Shown piece by piece: positions 25,493 to 34,743 of a stretch of 64,000 nucleotides of DNA; positions within the stretch are counted from its first letter, which is position 1; each line of letters opens with the position of its first letter. The notes under the pieces are model-generated. The model was given only the letters and a program-made list of their open reading frames with translations, was not told where the DNA came from and searched no databases. This DNA is from Solirubrobacteraceae bacterium (GTDB lineage: Bacteria > Actinomycetota > Thermoleophilia > Solirubrobacterales > Solirubrobacteraceae): contig JAUJOF010000001.1 in the NCBI GenBank assembly GCA_030447785.1, positions 385,368-449,367 of the forward strand, written 5' to 3'. Made by a program: the position numbers and the translations under genes.

Positions 25493-26881
25493 GTGAAGGC
25501 GCCGACCGTCGTCGTCATGGCCGCCGGCCGTGGCACCCGCATGCGCAGTCGCGTGCCCAAGGTGCTGCACGACCTGTGCGGGCGGCCGCTGGGGCTGTGG
25601 CCCGTGGAGGCGGCGCGGCAGGCGGGGGCGGGGAAGGTCGTCGTGGTCGGCGGGCCCGACCGGGCGCTCGAACCACACCTGCCCGCCGGCGCGGTGCTCG
25701 CCGTGCAGGAGCGCGCCGACGGCACGGGCGGGGCGGTGCGCGCGGCGATGCCCCACGCCGACGACGACGCGCCGGTGATCGTGCTGTCGGGTGACGTGCC
25801 GCTGGTCACCGCGGGCACGATCCAGGGGCTGGCCGCTGCGCACGAGAACGGGAGCGCGGCGGCGACCATGCTGACCATGGAGCTGCCCGACGCTACGGGC
25901 TACGGGCGCGTCGTGCGAAACGCGGAGGGCGACGGTGTCGAGTGCGTCATCGAGACCAAGGCGCCCGGTGACGCGACCCCCGAGCAGCTGGGCATCCGTG
26001 AGGTCAACGCGGGCGTCTACGTCTTCGCGCCGGGCCCCCTGCGCGCCGCGCTCGACACGCTGGACGCCGACAACGCCCAGGGCGAGCTGTATCTCCCCGG
26101 CGTCGTGCCTGCGCTGCGCGAGGCGGGCCACCCCGTCGCCGCCCACCGCGTCGACGACGTCACCCTGACCATCGGCGTCAACGACCGCGTACAGCTCGCG
26201 CAGGTCCGCGTGGTCGCCCAGGGGCGCATCATCGAGCGCCTGATGCTCGACGGGGTGACCTTCACCGACCCCTCCAGCGCGAGCATCGACGTCGACGTGG
26301 CCCTGGGGGCGGACACCGTGGTCGAGCCCGGCTGCGTCATGCGTGGGAGCACGGCGGCGGGGGAAGGCTGTCGCATAGGACCCCACGCCACGCTGATCGA
26401 TGCGCGGCTGGGCAGCGATGTGACGGTCATCCACTCACACCTGGTCGAGTGCGAGCTGCACGACGGCGCCACCGTCGGACCCTTCGCCTACCTGCGCCCC
26501 GGCGCCGTCCTGCGTGCGCGGGCCAAGGCGGGCACCTTCGTGGAGATCAAGAACTCGGACATCGGCCAGGGCTCCAAGGTCCCGCACCTGTCCTACGTGG
26601 GCGATGCCGACATCGGACCGGGCGCCAACCTGGGTGCGGCCACCATCACCGCCAACTACGACGGGCGGCGCAAGCACCGCACGACGATCGGCGCGGGCGT
26701 GCGCACGAGCGTCGACACCACCCTGGTCGCGCCCGTCGCGCTGGGCGAGGGTGCCTACACCGCGGCCGGTTCGGTGATCACCCACGATGTGCCCGCGGGA
26801 GCGCTGGGCGTGGCACGCGAGCGCCAGCGCAACGTCGAGGGCTACGCGCAGCGCAAGGACCGCGAGGAGGAGGGCTCGTGA
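25493..26881 (+). CDS. glmU: Bifunctional UDP-N-acetylglucosamine pyrophosphorylase / glucosamine-1-phosphate acetyltransferase
   Basis: The 462-residue protein makes UDP-GlcNAc for peptidoglycan. The N-terminal uridyltransferase has VMAAGRGTRMRSRVPKVLHD and the metal Asp in VLSGDVPL. The C-terminal left-handed beta-helix of hexapeptide repeats contains HLSYVGDADIGPGANLGAAT and TANYDGRRKHRT, with the acetyltransferase His and Asn residues. It starts at GTG 25493 and is followed by prs, the usual glmU-prs order. It marks the return to conserved housekeeping DNA after the accessory region. Confidence 0.97.
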   Translation: MKAPTVVVMAAGRGTRMRSRVPKVLHDLCGRPLGLWPVEAARQAGAGKVVVVGGPDRALEPHLPAGAVLAVQERADGTGGAVRAAMPHADDDAPVIVLSGDVPLVTAGTIQGLAAAHENGSAAATMLTMELPDATGYGRVVRNAEGDGVECVIETKAPGDATPEQLGIREVNAGVYVFAPGPLRAALDTLDADNAQGELYLPGVVPALREAGHPVAAHRVDDVTLTIGVNDRVQLAQVRVVAQGRIIERLMLDGVTFTDPSSASIDVDVALGADTVVEPGCVMRGSTAAGEGCRIGPHATLIDARLGSDVTVIHSHLVECELHDGATVGPFAYLRPGAVLRARAKAGTFVEIKNSDIGQGSKVPHLSYVGDADIGPGANLGAATITANYDGRRKHRTTIGAGVRTSVDTTLVAPVALGEGAYTAAGSVITHDVPAGALGVARERQRNVEGYAQRKDREEEGS

Positions 26882-26918
26882 CGCCGCTTTCGGTCACGAC
26901 GGCGTCCCCGCCCCGCCG

Positions 26919-26924
26919 TAGACT
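26919..26924 (+). promoter_or_regulatory. -10-like hexamer of prs
   Basis: TAGACT lies exactly 10 bases before ATG 26935, a spacing shared with several other genes here that lack a ribosome site. Confidence 0.5.
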
Positions 26925-26934
26925 CGACTCCGCG

Positions 26935-27949
<1,015 letters not shown>

Positions 27950-28003
27950 CCTTCGGCCCGTGAACGCTGGGCGGATGGGGGTCGCGACAGTCCGCGCGAC
28001 AGT

Positions 28004-28190
28004 TCAGCCGGTGCCGGCGCTGAGGTAGGCGTCGAGGGGTCGGCCGCGTCGGTACGTTGCCGGGCACGAGGTGGCTTTAGTGGTCGAGGGTGAACGCCAC
28101 GGTGGCGTGGCCCATGTAGGTGCTGAGGGCCTTCGCGTTGAAGCTCGCGGCGATCGCGAGGCTGGCGAAGGGTTGTCGCTCACAGGCTGC
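28004..28190 (-). pseudogene. Tyrosine recombinase (integrase) C-terminal remnant
   Basis: On the minus strand the sequence reads FASLAIAASFNAKALSTYMG, HATVAFTLDH, a TAA stop, then SHLVPGN and, after a shift, DAYLSAGTG before the TGA at 28004. This is the end of a phage-type integrase: the A-K-x-L-S-x-Y-M-G-H box, then the helix that carries the catalytic Tyr. The TAA replaces that catalytic Tyr codon (TAC or TAT). The rest of the gene is missing. It sits 53 bases from the direct repeat at the prs end, as an integrase beside its att site would. Confidence 0.75.
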
Positions 28191-28260
28191 CTTCGCGCTA
28201 CTTCTTCGACGGGCGAGCGGGTAAGTGGGAACGCGCCCGGCCACTACCTAAGGATCACCC

Positions 28261-28332
28261 GTGAACACACGCACCATCTCGATCATCGCGCTCGTCCTGG
28301 TCGTCATCGTCCTCATCATCCTGCTGACCTGA
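28261..28332 (+). CDS. 23-residue membrane peptide
   Basis: GTG 28261 is preceded by AAGGA with good spacing (about 6 bases) and opens a short frame, MNTRTISIIALVLVVIVLII plus LLT, ending in TGA. It is one hydrophobic helix with a basic N-terminus, like many bacterial small membrane proteins. It lies between the two copies of the prs-end repeat. The ribosome site and clean hydrophobic pattern support it; function is unknown. Confidence 0.5.
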   Translation: MNTRTISIIALVLVVIVLIILLT

Positions 28333-28592
28333 TCGCGGCCCGGGATCCACGCAACCCAAGCCCATCCCGCGTCGATCCGGGTCGCAGGCGCGACGGCTGC
28401 GAGCAACCCCCGTGCCGCCTGCACAGGGTGGTTGCCCCAATGCAGGGCGGGGTGTCCCGTGGCACCCAAGAAACGAGATGGCCCCCGGGTGCGCGACAGT
28501 CGACCCCTGAACCCAGCGGTCGTGAGCGGTCGCCGGGCGGTCGAATCCCAGCGTGCCATCGGTACTCTGCCCGCCGTGCCGCGCCCTTCGAG

Positions 28593-28609
28593 GAACCAGC
28601 TGTTCTGAC
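28593..28609 (+). repeat. Direct repeat of the prs 3' end (copy 2)
   Basis: GAACCAGCTGTTCTGAC is identical to the end of prs at 27934-27950 but is not part of a gene here. The segment between the copies is 642 bases. The 260 bases from 28333 to copy 2 show no recognisable gene. Confidence 0.8.
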
Positions 28610-29790
28610 GTGACCGACCCGCGGAGCGGTCTTCGAGCAGACGAGGAACGGGGCGGGGAGGTCGCAAGGCCGCGCGGAGCGCGGCGGGCGTCGTTTCTCC
28701 TCGTGGTGGGCGCCACCGCGGACGCGGGGGAGGGGGAGGTCGCGGCGGTGATCCCCGGGGCAGAGGTGGTCGAGCTCGTCCCGCCGGCGACTCCGCTCCG
28801 CTGGTGGCCGCGCGCCACGCGGGGGAGGAGATCGACCCCGCCGCGCTGGTGGCCAGGGCGCAGAACGCGGCGAGCGCCGGAGATGGGCAGGACACCGATC
28901 CCCAGCGCCCGTGGGAGGACGATGAGCTCTTGGTGGCCGCTGTCGCCCACGGCGGCCTGCTCGCGCCGTTGACGCTCCGCTACGCCACGCGCGACCTCGC
29001 CTCGGAGCTGCAGGCCGCGGTCGTCGTCGCCGCGCCGGCCCGCGCGGGCGCGCTGAACGCCGCCCGCCTCACCGTGGAGGCCGCCCGCGGGGGCGGGCTG
29101 GCGGTCGCGGCGCTCGTCCTCACCGGCTGGCCCGACCCGCCGTCGCGCGTGCAGCTCGACGAGCGCGTGCTCCTGCACGAGCTCACCGACCTACCGGTCC
29201 TCACCCTCACCCCGGGGGCGCCCCCGCCGGACTGGGACGTCGCCGACTGGGCCACGGCCGACGCGGGCGCCCCGCCCGCGGGCGCCCGCGTGACGCTCGA
29301 GCCCTACATCGCCTGGGAGGGTGAGGCGCCCGGGGACCCTCGCCACGCCCCCCGCCCGCGGCTGATGGACACGCTGGAGGAGGTGGTGGCCACCGAAGGC
29401 CCGGTCCTGGCCGCTCGCGCCTACGCGGTGGTCAACCGCGCCGCCGGCGGCAGGAAGCTGACCTCGGTGGCCCGCGCCCCGCTGTCCAGCGCGATGTACT
29501 GGCTGGCCAAGGAGCGGCGCATCGCGCTGACCGCCAAGGACGAGATCCCCTGGCAGGACGACGACGTGGCCCGCGCGCTCGACGCGCCCGCCGTACGCGT
29601 GCGCGAACTGGGTCCCCGCGAGCTGATCGAGGTCCCCCTCGACGAGGTGGCCGAGCTCATGCGCCGCCTGCGTCCCGCCCATGGCGAGGACCCGGCCGCC
29701 CTCAAGCGCGCCGTCCTGGGCGCCTACGGCCTGCGCCGGCTCACCGCGCGCGCCGACGCCTACCTGGAGACCGCCCTCGCCCTGCTCTGA
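28610..29790 (+). pseudogene. BioD-like protein with C-terminal winged-helix-like domain, frameshifted
   Basis: The N-terminal frame from GTG 28610 gives ASFLLVVGATADAGEGEVAA and VELVPPATPL. Near 28790 the frame changes to PLVAARHAGEEIDPAALVAR, HGGLLAPLTLRYATRDLASE and AALVLTGWPDPPSRVQLDER. These match the order of motifs in dethiobiotin-synthetase-like (AAA_26) proteins, but the P-loop lacks the usual GKT. The C-terminal 130 residues (LEEVVATEGPVLAARAYAVV to ELIEVPLDEVAELMRRL) resemble the DUF3320 helical domain found at the end of some helicases. It is probably not a biotin enzyme; function unknown. Confidence 0.6.
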
Positions 29791-29806
29791 TCGTTCGGGG
29801 GAAGCC

Positions 29807-30118
29807 TCACCCCCCGCCACGCAGCACGAACCCGCGCTCGGCCAGCGCCTCGAGGTCGTCCTCGAAGGCGGCGAAGTCGCGCGCCAGCAGGTGGTCGACG
29901 GGCACGCCGGTAGGGCCGCGCCGGCGCAGCCAGCGCCGCAGCACCGCGTCGCCCACCCGCTCGGCCGCCTCCTCGGTCAGCGTCAGCAGGATGCGCAGCT
30001 GCGGGCGGTGGTCGAGCTCCCCGGTGATGATCTCCAGCGGGTCGGCGTCCAGGACCGCGCACAGCTCCTCGTCGCTGAGCCCCAGGCGCTGCATGAGCCA
30101 GACCGCCGGGGAGTCCAT
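29807..30118 (-). CDS. Small protein resembling MbcA/ParS-type antitoxin fold
   Basis: The protein has about 103 residues. It starts MDSPAVWLMQRLGLSDEELC (HTH-like, about residues 8-35) and the C-terminal part reads RRWLRRRGPTGVPVDHLLAR, which recalls the WL...P...L pattern of MbcA/ParS/Xre toxin-binding domains. The similarity is by eye only. The ATG overlaps the stop of the DUF4235 gene (TGATG), so translation is coupled. No toxin partner (RES domain) is adjacent; function uncertain. Confidence 0.55.
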   Translation of the reverse strand: MDSPAVWLMQRLGLSDEELCAVLDADPLEIITGELDHRPQLRILLTLTEEAAERVGDAVLRRWLRRRGPTGVPVDHLLARDFAAFEDDLEALAERGFVLRGGG

Positions 30119-30393
30119 CACTCAGGGTCGGGGTGCTCCTCGCCGGGCCACACGCCGGTCAGCCCGGCCCAAGCCGTGGCCAGGCCGCGGTTCACGAAGG
30201 CACGGGTGACCGCGAGGATCGCGCCCTGCATGGCGGTGGCGAACAGCAGCCGGGGCACGGTGGTGTTGCGCGTGGTGGCCTCGGGCGGCTCCTCGTCAGA
30301 GATGACGCCCCAGATCTTGTTGAAGATCTGGCGGGCCGCGATGCCCGAGAGCAGGCCGATGACGATGCCGAAGGGCTTGAAGATGACGCTCAT
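30118..30393 (-). CDS. DUF4235 membrane protein
   Basis: The 91-residue protein has two membrane segments: FKPFGIVIGLLSGIAARQIF and, after an acidic loop, PRLLFATAMQGAILAVTRAF. The W-x-x-I-x-D/E-E-E-P-P linker is typical of DUF4235, a family common in actinobacteria. Function unknown; it is often near lipid or envelope genes. ATG 30393 is 63 bases from the divergent GH2 start. Confidence 0.85.
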   Translation of the reverse strand: MSVIFKPFGIVIGLLSGIAARQIFNKIWGVISDEEPPEATTRNTTVPRLLFATAMQGAILAVTRAFVNRGLATAWAGLTGVWPGEEHPDPE

Positions 30394-30440
30394 CGGACTC
30401 CTGTCCCTACCCATCCGGCGCCTGGATCCGAACGCTCGTC

Positions 30441-30446
30441 TACCCT
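30441..30446 (+). promoter_or_regulatory. -10-like hexamer of the GH2 gene
   Basis: TACCCT lies 10 bases before ATG 30457, with no ribosome site between. Confidence 0.45.
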
Positions 30447-30456
30447 TCCGCGCGCC

Positions 30457-32340
30457 ATGACGCGCCCACCCTTCCTGCTCGTCCTCGTGATCGTCCTCGC
30501 CGCCCTGGTGGCCGCCCCGGCGGCTCAGGCCCAGACGGCCGAGCGGCCCGACCGCCAAGCGCTCTACCACAACGGCCCGAACACCCGCTACATGCTCGAC
30601 GGCGAGTGGCTGTTCCGCCTCGACGAGGCCGGCGTGGGGCTCGACCAGCGCTTCTTCGACGGCACCTCGCGAGCGGGCTGGACACCCACCACGGTGCCCA
30701 ACGCCTGGAACGCCACCGACCAGTCCACCGCCTCCATGACCGGCACCGTGGGCTGGTATCGCAAGGACTTCCGCCTGCCCTCCGGGGCAAAGCGCTTCGA
30801 CTGGGTGGTGCGCTTCGAGTCGGTCAACTACCGCACGCGTGTGTGGCTCAACGGCGAGGAGATCGGCTCCAACACCGGCGCCTACCTGCCCTTCGAGCTG
30901 CGCCTGCGCGACGACGACCTCAGGCGCGGGGGCACCAACCGCCTGGTGGTGCGCATCGATAACCGCCGGCTGCCCACCGACTTCCCGCCCTCGGGGCAGC
31001 TCGAGGACGGCACCCCGGCCGGCGGGTGGTGGAACTACGGGGGGATTCTGCGCGAGGTCTACCTGCGCCGCGTGGACCACGTCGATGTCTCCAGCGTCCG
31101 GGTGCGCCCCAAGCTGCGCTCGAACGGCGACGCCGACGTGCAGATGCGCGTGGTGGTGCGCAACCACGACTCGTCGACCCGCGACGTGGGCGTCCGCGGC
31201 TTCTTCGCCGGGCGCAGCCTCTCGCTGGGCAGCGCACGGATCGGGACGCGCTCGTTGCGCTCCTTCACGCGCACCCTGCGCGTGCGCGACCCGAAGCTGT
31301 GGTCGCCCACCGACCCCAACCTCTACAACGCCACCTTTCGCGTCAGCACGCTGGGGGCCGAGCGCGTGCGCTGGCAGATGCGCACCGGCATCCGTGAGAT
31401 CGAGGTCGACCGCGGGCGCCTGCTGCTCAACGGCAAGCGGGTGGACTTCCGCGGAGTCGGACTGCACGAGGACGACCTCCAGAAGGGCTTTGCCATCGAC
31501 AACGTCGACCGGCGGGAGATCGTGCGCAACGTGCAGGAGCTGGGGGCGACCCTGATGCGCGCCCACTATCCGCTGCACCCCTACCTGCACGAGCTGGCCG
31601 ACCGCAAGGGGGTCATGGTGTGGTCGGAGATCCCCGTCTACCACATCAAGACCGAGTACCTCAGGCAGGCCAAGGTGCGCCGCCTGGCCGCCCAGGAGCT
31701 GGAGAAGAACATCCGCGAGAACATCAACCACCCCTCCATCGTGGCGTGGTCGGTGGGTAACGAGCTGTCCTCGCGCCCCGGCCCGGAGCAGGGCGAGTAC
31801 CTGCGTCGCGCGGCCACCAGCGCCCGGCGGATGGACCCCACCCGGCCGGTGGGCTACGCCTTCGCCGCCTACCCGTCGGCGGGCTGCCAGGAGGAGTACG
31901 CCCCGCTGGACATCATCGGCATCAACGACTACTTCGGCTGGTATCCCGGGCCCAACGGCCAGATCGCCGACCGCGAGCTGCTCAGCGAGTACCTCGACCA
32001 GGCCCGCGCCTGTTACCCCGACAAGGCCATCGCCATCACCGAGTTCGGCGCGGAGGCCAACCGCAGCGGGCCGGTGGAGGAGCGGGGGACCTTCGAGTTC
32101 CAGCAGGACTTCATCAACTACCACCTGGGCGTCTTCGCCACGAAGCCGTGGTTGAGCGGCGCCACCTACTGGGCGATGCAGGAGTTCCGCGTGCGCCCCA
32201 ACTGGGAGGGCGGCAACCCGCGCCCCAACCCACCCATCCACGAGAAGGGCGTGCTGCGCTTCGACGGCACACGCAAGCCGGCCTGGTCCGACCTGCAGCG
32301 CTCCTTCTCGGCCACCCAGCAGTTCGGCCTCCCGCGCTAG
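30457..32340 (+). CDS. Secreted glycoside hydrolase family 2 enzyme
   Basis: The 627-residue protein has a signal peptide (LLVLVIVLAALVAAPAAQA). A sugar-binding jelly roll (RYMLDGEWLFRLDE, WYRKDFRLPSG, VWLNGEEIGSNTGAYLPFEL) is followed by an Ig-like domain and a TIM barrel. The catalytic acid/base is the Glu of AWSVGNE (about residue 432), and the nucleophile is the Glu of ITEFGAE (about 529). The layout is that of beta-glucuronidase or beta-galactosidase; GVGLHEDDL and RAHYPLHPYL are closer to glucuronidase-like members. A substrate containing uronic acid would fit the C5-epimerase gene at 54 kb, but this is inference. Confidence 0.9.
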   Translation: MTRPPFLLVLVIVLAALVAAPAAQAQTAERPDRQALYHNGPNTRYMLDGEWLFRLDEAGVGLDQRFFDGTSRAGWTPTTVPNAWNATDQSTASMTGTVGWYRKDFRLPSGAKRFDWVVRFESVNYRTRVWLNGEEIGSNTGAYLPFELRLRDDDLRRGGTNRLVVRIDNRRLPTDFPPSGQLEDGTPAGGWWNYGGILREVYLRRVDHVDVSSVRVRPKLRSNGDADVQMRVVVRNHDSSTRDVGVRGFFAGRSLSLGSARIGTRSLRSFTRTLRVRDPKLWSPTDPNLYNATFRVSTLGAERVRWQMRTGIREIEVDRGRLLLNGKRVDFRGVGLHEDDLQKGFAIDNVDRREIVRNVQELGATLMRAHYPLHPYLHELADRKGVMVWSEIPVYHIKTEYLRQAKVRRLAAQELEKNIRENINHPSIVAWSVGNELSSRPGPEQGEYLRRAATSARRMDPTRPVGYAFAAYPSAGCQEEYAPLDIIGINDYFGWYPGPNGQIADRELLSEYLDQARACYPDKAIAITEFGAEANRSGPVEERGTFEFQQDFINYHLGVFATKPWLSGATYWAMQEFRVRPNWEGGNPRPNPPIHEKGVLRFDGTRKPAWSDLQRSFSATQQFGLPR

Positions 32341-32508
32341 CTACGGGTGCCGGAGGCGGCCAGCGGGTGGCGGAGCGGCCAGATGGCCGCGGAGCCGGGT
32401 CCCGCGCGAGGTCACCGCCGGAGGCGGGCCCCCAGGTCGCGATAGCGACACATCCTCCCGCGCGCCGGGCCGCGCGCCGCGGCCCTTCGCTACCCTCCCC
32501 CGTCGGCC
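32341..32508. other. Intergenic region with two dispersed repeats
   Basis: It contains GGGTGCCGGAGGCGGCC (32345-32361; also at 42153), a hairpin GCGGCC-AGAT-GGCCGC (32375-32390) that may stop GH2 transcription, and GGTCGCGATAGCGACACA (32435-32452; inverted copy at 50134). The L25 -10 hexamer TACCCT is at 32491-32496. No gene is seen. Confidence 0.6.
32491..32496 (+). promoter_or_regulatory. -10-like hexamer of the L25 gene
   Basis: TACCCT lies 12 bases before ATG 32509. Confidence 0.4.
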
Positions 32509-33213
32509 ATGGCCTCCCGGACCGCCACCAAGCTCGAGCTGCAGCTGCGCGACCCCTCCGGGGGCTCGCGCGCGGCCCGCCGCCTGCGCCGCACCGGCGC
32601 GGTGCCCGGCGTGCTCTACGGCGACGCGCGCGAGCCGGTCTCCTTCCAGGTCGACGCCCGCGTGCTGCGCCACGCCCTGGCCGCCCGCGGCGCGGTGCTC
32701 GAGCTGGCCCTCGACGGCGCGACCCAGCCCGCCGTGCTCAAGGATGCCCAGATCGATCCGGTGCGCGGCGGCACGCTGCACGTCGACTTCCTGCGCGTGC
32801 GCCTGGACGAGACGATCCAGGCCACCGTCTTCCTGGAGCTGACCGGCGCGGACCAGGCCCCGGGGGTCATCGAGGGCGGGGTGCTCGACCAGGTGACCCA
32901 CGAGCTGAACGTCGAGGCGCTGCCCGGCGACCTGCCCGAGTCGGTCTCCCACGACGTCTCGGGCCTGCAGATCAACGAGACCGTCACCCTCCAAGCCGTC
33001 CGCGCCCCCTCGGGCGTCACCCTCCTCGACGACCTCGAGGAGACGGTGGTCGCCAGCCTCACGCCGCCCAACGTCGATGCGGACGCCGAGGAGGAGGAGA
33101 TCGAGGCCGAGACGGAGGTCGTCGGCGAGGTCGGTGAGGGTGCCGGCGAGCTCGAGGGCTCCGAGGCGGACGCGGGGGCGGGCGACGTCCCCACCGATCG
33201 CTCCGGCGAGTAG
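32509..33213 (+). CDS. rplY: Large ribosomal subunit protein bL25 (CTC/TL5 type)
   Basis: The 234-residue protein is the long form: an N-terminal 5S-rRNA-binding barrel (RRLRRTGAVPGVLYG, DAQIDPVRGGTLHVDFLRV), a C-terminal TL5-like domain (PGVIEGGVLDQVTHELNVEA, LPESVSHDVSGL) and a very acidic tail (from about residue 190, EEEEIEAETEVV). It binds 5S rRNA in the large ribosomal subunit. It is followed 11 bases later by pth, a conserved pair. No anomaly. Confidence 0.94.
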   Translation: MASRTATKLELQLRDPSGGSRAARRLRRTGAVPGVLYGDAREPVSFQVDARVLRHALAARGAVLELALDGATQPAVLKDAQIDPVRGGTLHVDFLRVRLDETIQATVFLELTGADQAPGVIEGGVLDQVTHELNVEALPGDLPESVSHDVSGLQINETVTLQAVRAPSGVTLLDDLEETVVASLTPPNVDADAEEEEIEAETEVVGEVGEGAGELEGSEADAGAGDVPTDRSGE

Positions 33214-33224
33214 GCCGAGCAGGC

Positions 33225-33815
33225 GTGCGCCTGCGCCGCGGCGGCGGGGCGAAGGCCCCCGCCCCGGTCGACTGGCTGGTCGTGGGCCTGGGCAACCCCG
33301 GGCCGCGCTACGCGGGCACGCGCCACAACGTCGGCTTCCTGGTCGCCGACGCCTTGGCTGCGCGCTGGGAGCTGCCCCGCCCGCGCAAGGCCTTCCAGGG
33401 GCTGGTGGCCGATGGGCGCACGGGGCCGGGCGGGCCGCGCGTCGCGGTCCTGTGGCCCCAGACCTACATGAACGAGGCCGGGCGCTCTGCGGGCCCGGCG
33501 CGCGGCGCGCTGCGGGTGCCCGCCCTCGAGCAGGTGCTCGTCCTCCACGACGAGATCGACCTGCCCTTCGGGGAGGTGCGCACCCGCGTCGGTGGCGGCC
33601 TGGCCGGGCACAACGGCCTCAAGTCGCTGCGCGCCGAACTGGGCGACCCGGGCTTCGGGCGGGTGCGCATCGGCGTGGGGCGCCCAGACTCCACCGACCC
33701 GGAGATCGTGGCCGCCTACGTGTTGGGGCGCTTCAGCGAGCCCCGCGAGGAGGTAGCCGCGCTCGTGGAGCGGGCAGGCGACGCCGCCGAGCGTGTGGTG
33801 CTCGGCGGCGCCTGA
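33225..33815 (+). CDS. pth: Peptidyl-tRNA hydrolase
   Basis: The 196-residue enzyme frees tRNA from stalled peptidyl-tRNA. The active site is clear: WLVVGLGNPGPRYAGTRHNV with the catalytic His in RHNVGF, the Asn in PQTYMNEAGRS, and the Asp in VLHDEIDLPFGEVR. GGLAGHNGLKSL and RVRIGVGRP complete the signature. GTG 33225 follows bL25. The N-terminus has a short basic extension (RLRRGGGAKAP). Confidence 0.96.
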   Translation: MRLRRGGGAKAPAPVDWLVVGLGNPGPRYAGTRHNVGFLVADALAARWELPRPRKAFQGLVADGRTGPGGPRVAVLWPQTYMNEAGRSAGPARGALRVPALEQVLVLHDEIDLPFGEVRTRVGGGLAGHNGLKSLRAELGDPGFGRVRIGVGRPDSTDPEIVAAYVLGRFSEPREEVAALVERAGDAAERVVLGGA

Positions 33816-33820
33816 CCGGC

Positions 33821-34633
33821 CTACGAGGGGGCGCGGGTGTTGACGAAGCCCGGGTTGGGCGTGCGCTGCCTGACCGTGTCGAAGTCGTAGAAGCGACCCG
33901 GCTTCTCGCCCTCCGCGCCGAAGCCGAAGCCGGCGGCCTGCAACTGGGTCACCGCCCCGCGGATGTCGAAGAAGCCCCGCTGGCCGGTGGTCGGCAGGTC
34001 GGGGCGCTCCTCGCGTCCGGTGAAGCGGATGAAGGCCCGGTCGTTACCGGTGCCACCCAGCGACTGCAGCGCCAGCGCGCGGTGCACCGCCTCGGTGCCC
34101 ATGAACTCCGCGGCGAAGCGCGCGAAGCGCGAGTTGGCGATGCCGCCGGCACGCGCGAACACCGTGGTGCCCAGCAGGTAGGCGTTGATGAAGATCTGGT
34201 CTCCCACCGCGAGCGTGGTGAAGAACTCGTCGCGGCTGGAGAAGACGCGGTCGGGCACCCAGATGCGCTTCGTGGCCGGGCTTCCGCCGACGGCATCGGA
34301 GACCAGCACGTCGTAGTGGATGAGCTCCTCGCGCGAGGCGGCCTGGATGTTCCTTCTCTCCACGCCGCGGAACTGCACGCCGGGGGCCTCGAGGCCGACG
34401 GTGTTCACGATCGTGGCCAGCACCTCCGCGGTGGCCGCGACGTTGAGGATGTTCTGCGGCGTGTTGGGCGTGTCGGAGCGGATCTGGGCGTCAGCCTGGT
34501 CGGTCCAGGCGAGCATGCCCATCGTGCCGAACGCCGCGGCGGCACCGGCGACGACCTGGCGACGCGTGGCCGCCGGCTTGTCGGCGTGAGCGCTGTCGAT
34601 GGTCTCGTAGACGTGGTTGAGGACTTCGGACAC
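33821..34633 (-). CDS. Ferritin-like domain protein, probably Tat-exported
   Basis: The protein has about 270 residues from GTG 34633 (GGGAGG site 5 bases upstream; a TTG at 34636 is also possible). A twin-Arg segment RRQVVAGAAAAFGTMGMLAW (about residues 25-44) suggests Tat export. The rest is a ferritin-like helical domain: TAEVLATIVNTVG, REELIHYDVL, EFFTTLAVGDQIFINAYLLG and EFMGTEAVHRAL carry the Glu/His residues expected of a di-metal site. The family is common in actinobacteria and the role is unknown, perhaps oxidative stress. It is convergent with pth and divergent from mfd. Confidence 0.82.
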   Translation of the reverse strand: MSEVLNHVYETIDSAHADKPAATRRQVVAGAAAAFGTMGMLAWTDQADAQIRSDTPNTPQNILNVAATAEVLATIVNTVGLEAPGVQFRGVERRNIQAASREELIHYDVLVSDAVGGSPATKRIWVPDRVFSSRDEFFTTLAVGDQIFINAYLLGTTVFARAGGIANSRFARFAAEFMGTEAVHRALALQSLGGTGNDRAFIRFTGREERPDLPTTGQRGFFDIRGAVTQLQAAGFGFGAEGEKPGRFYDFDTVRQRTPNPGFVNTRAPS

Positions 34634-34743
34634 CAATGCCTCCCTAGGTGGATTCGCCCGTCCGGGGACGGGTCTCTGGAGGGCTGGTGCGTATGTCTCC
34701 CGTCTCCCGGATCACTCGGCCTAGACTCCGCCGCCGCCTCACC

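Noticed and set aside
30118..32241. A 707-codon minus-strand frame opposite the GH2 gene
   Set aside because: Only its last 91 residues (DUF4235) are credible. The rest is antisense to conserved GH2 motifs.
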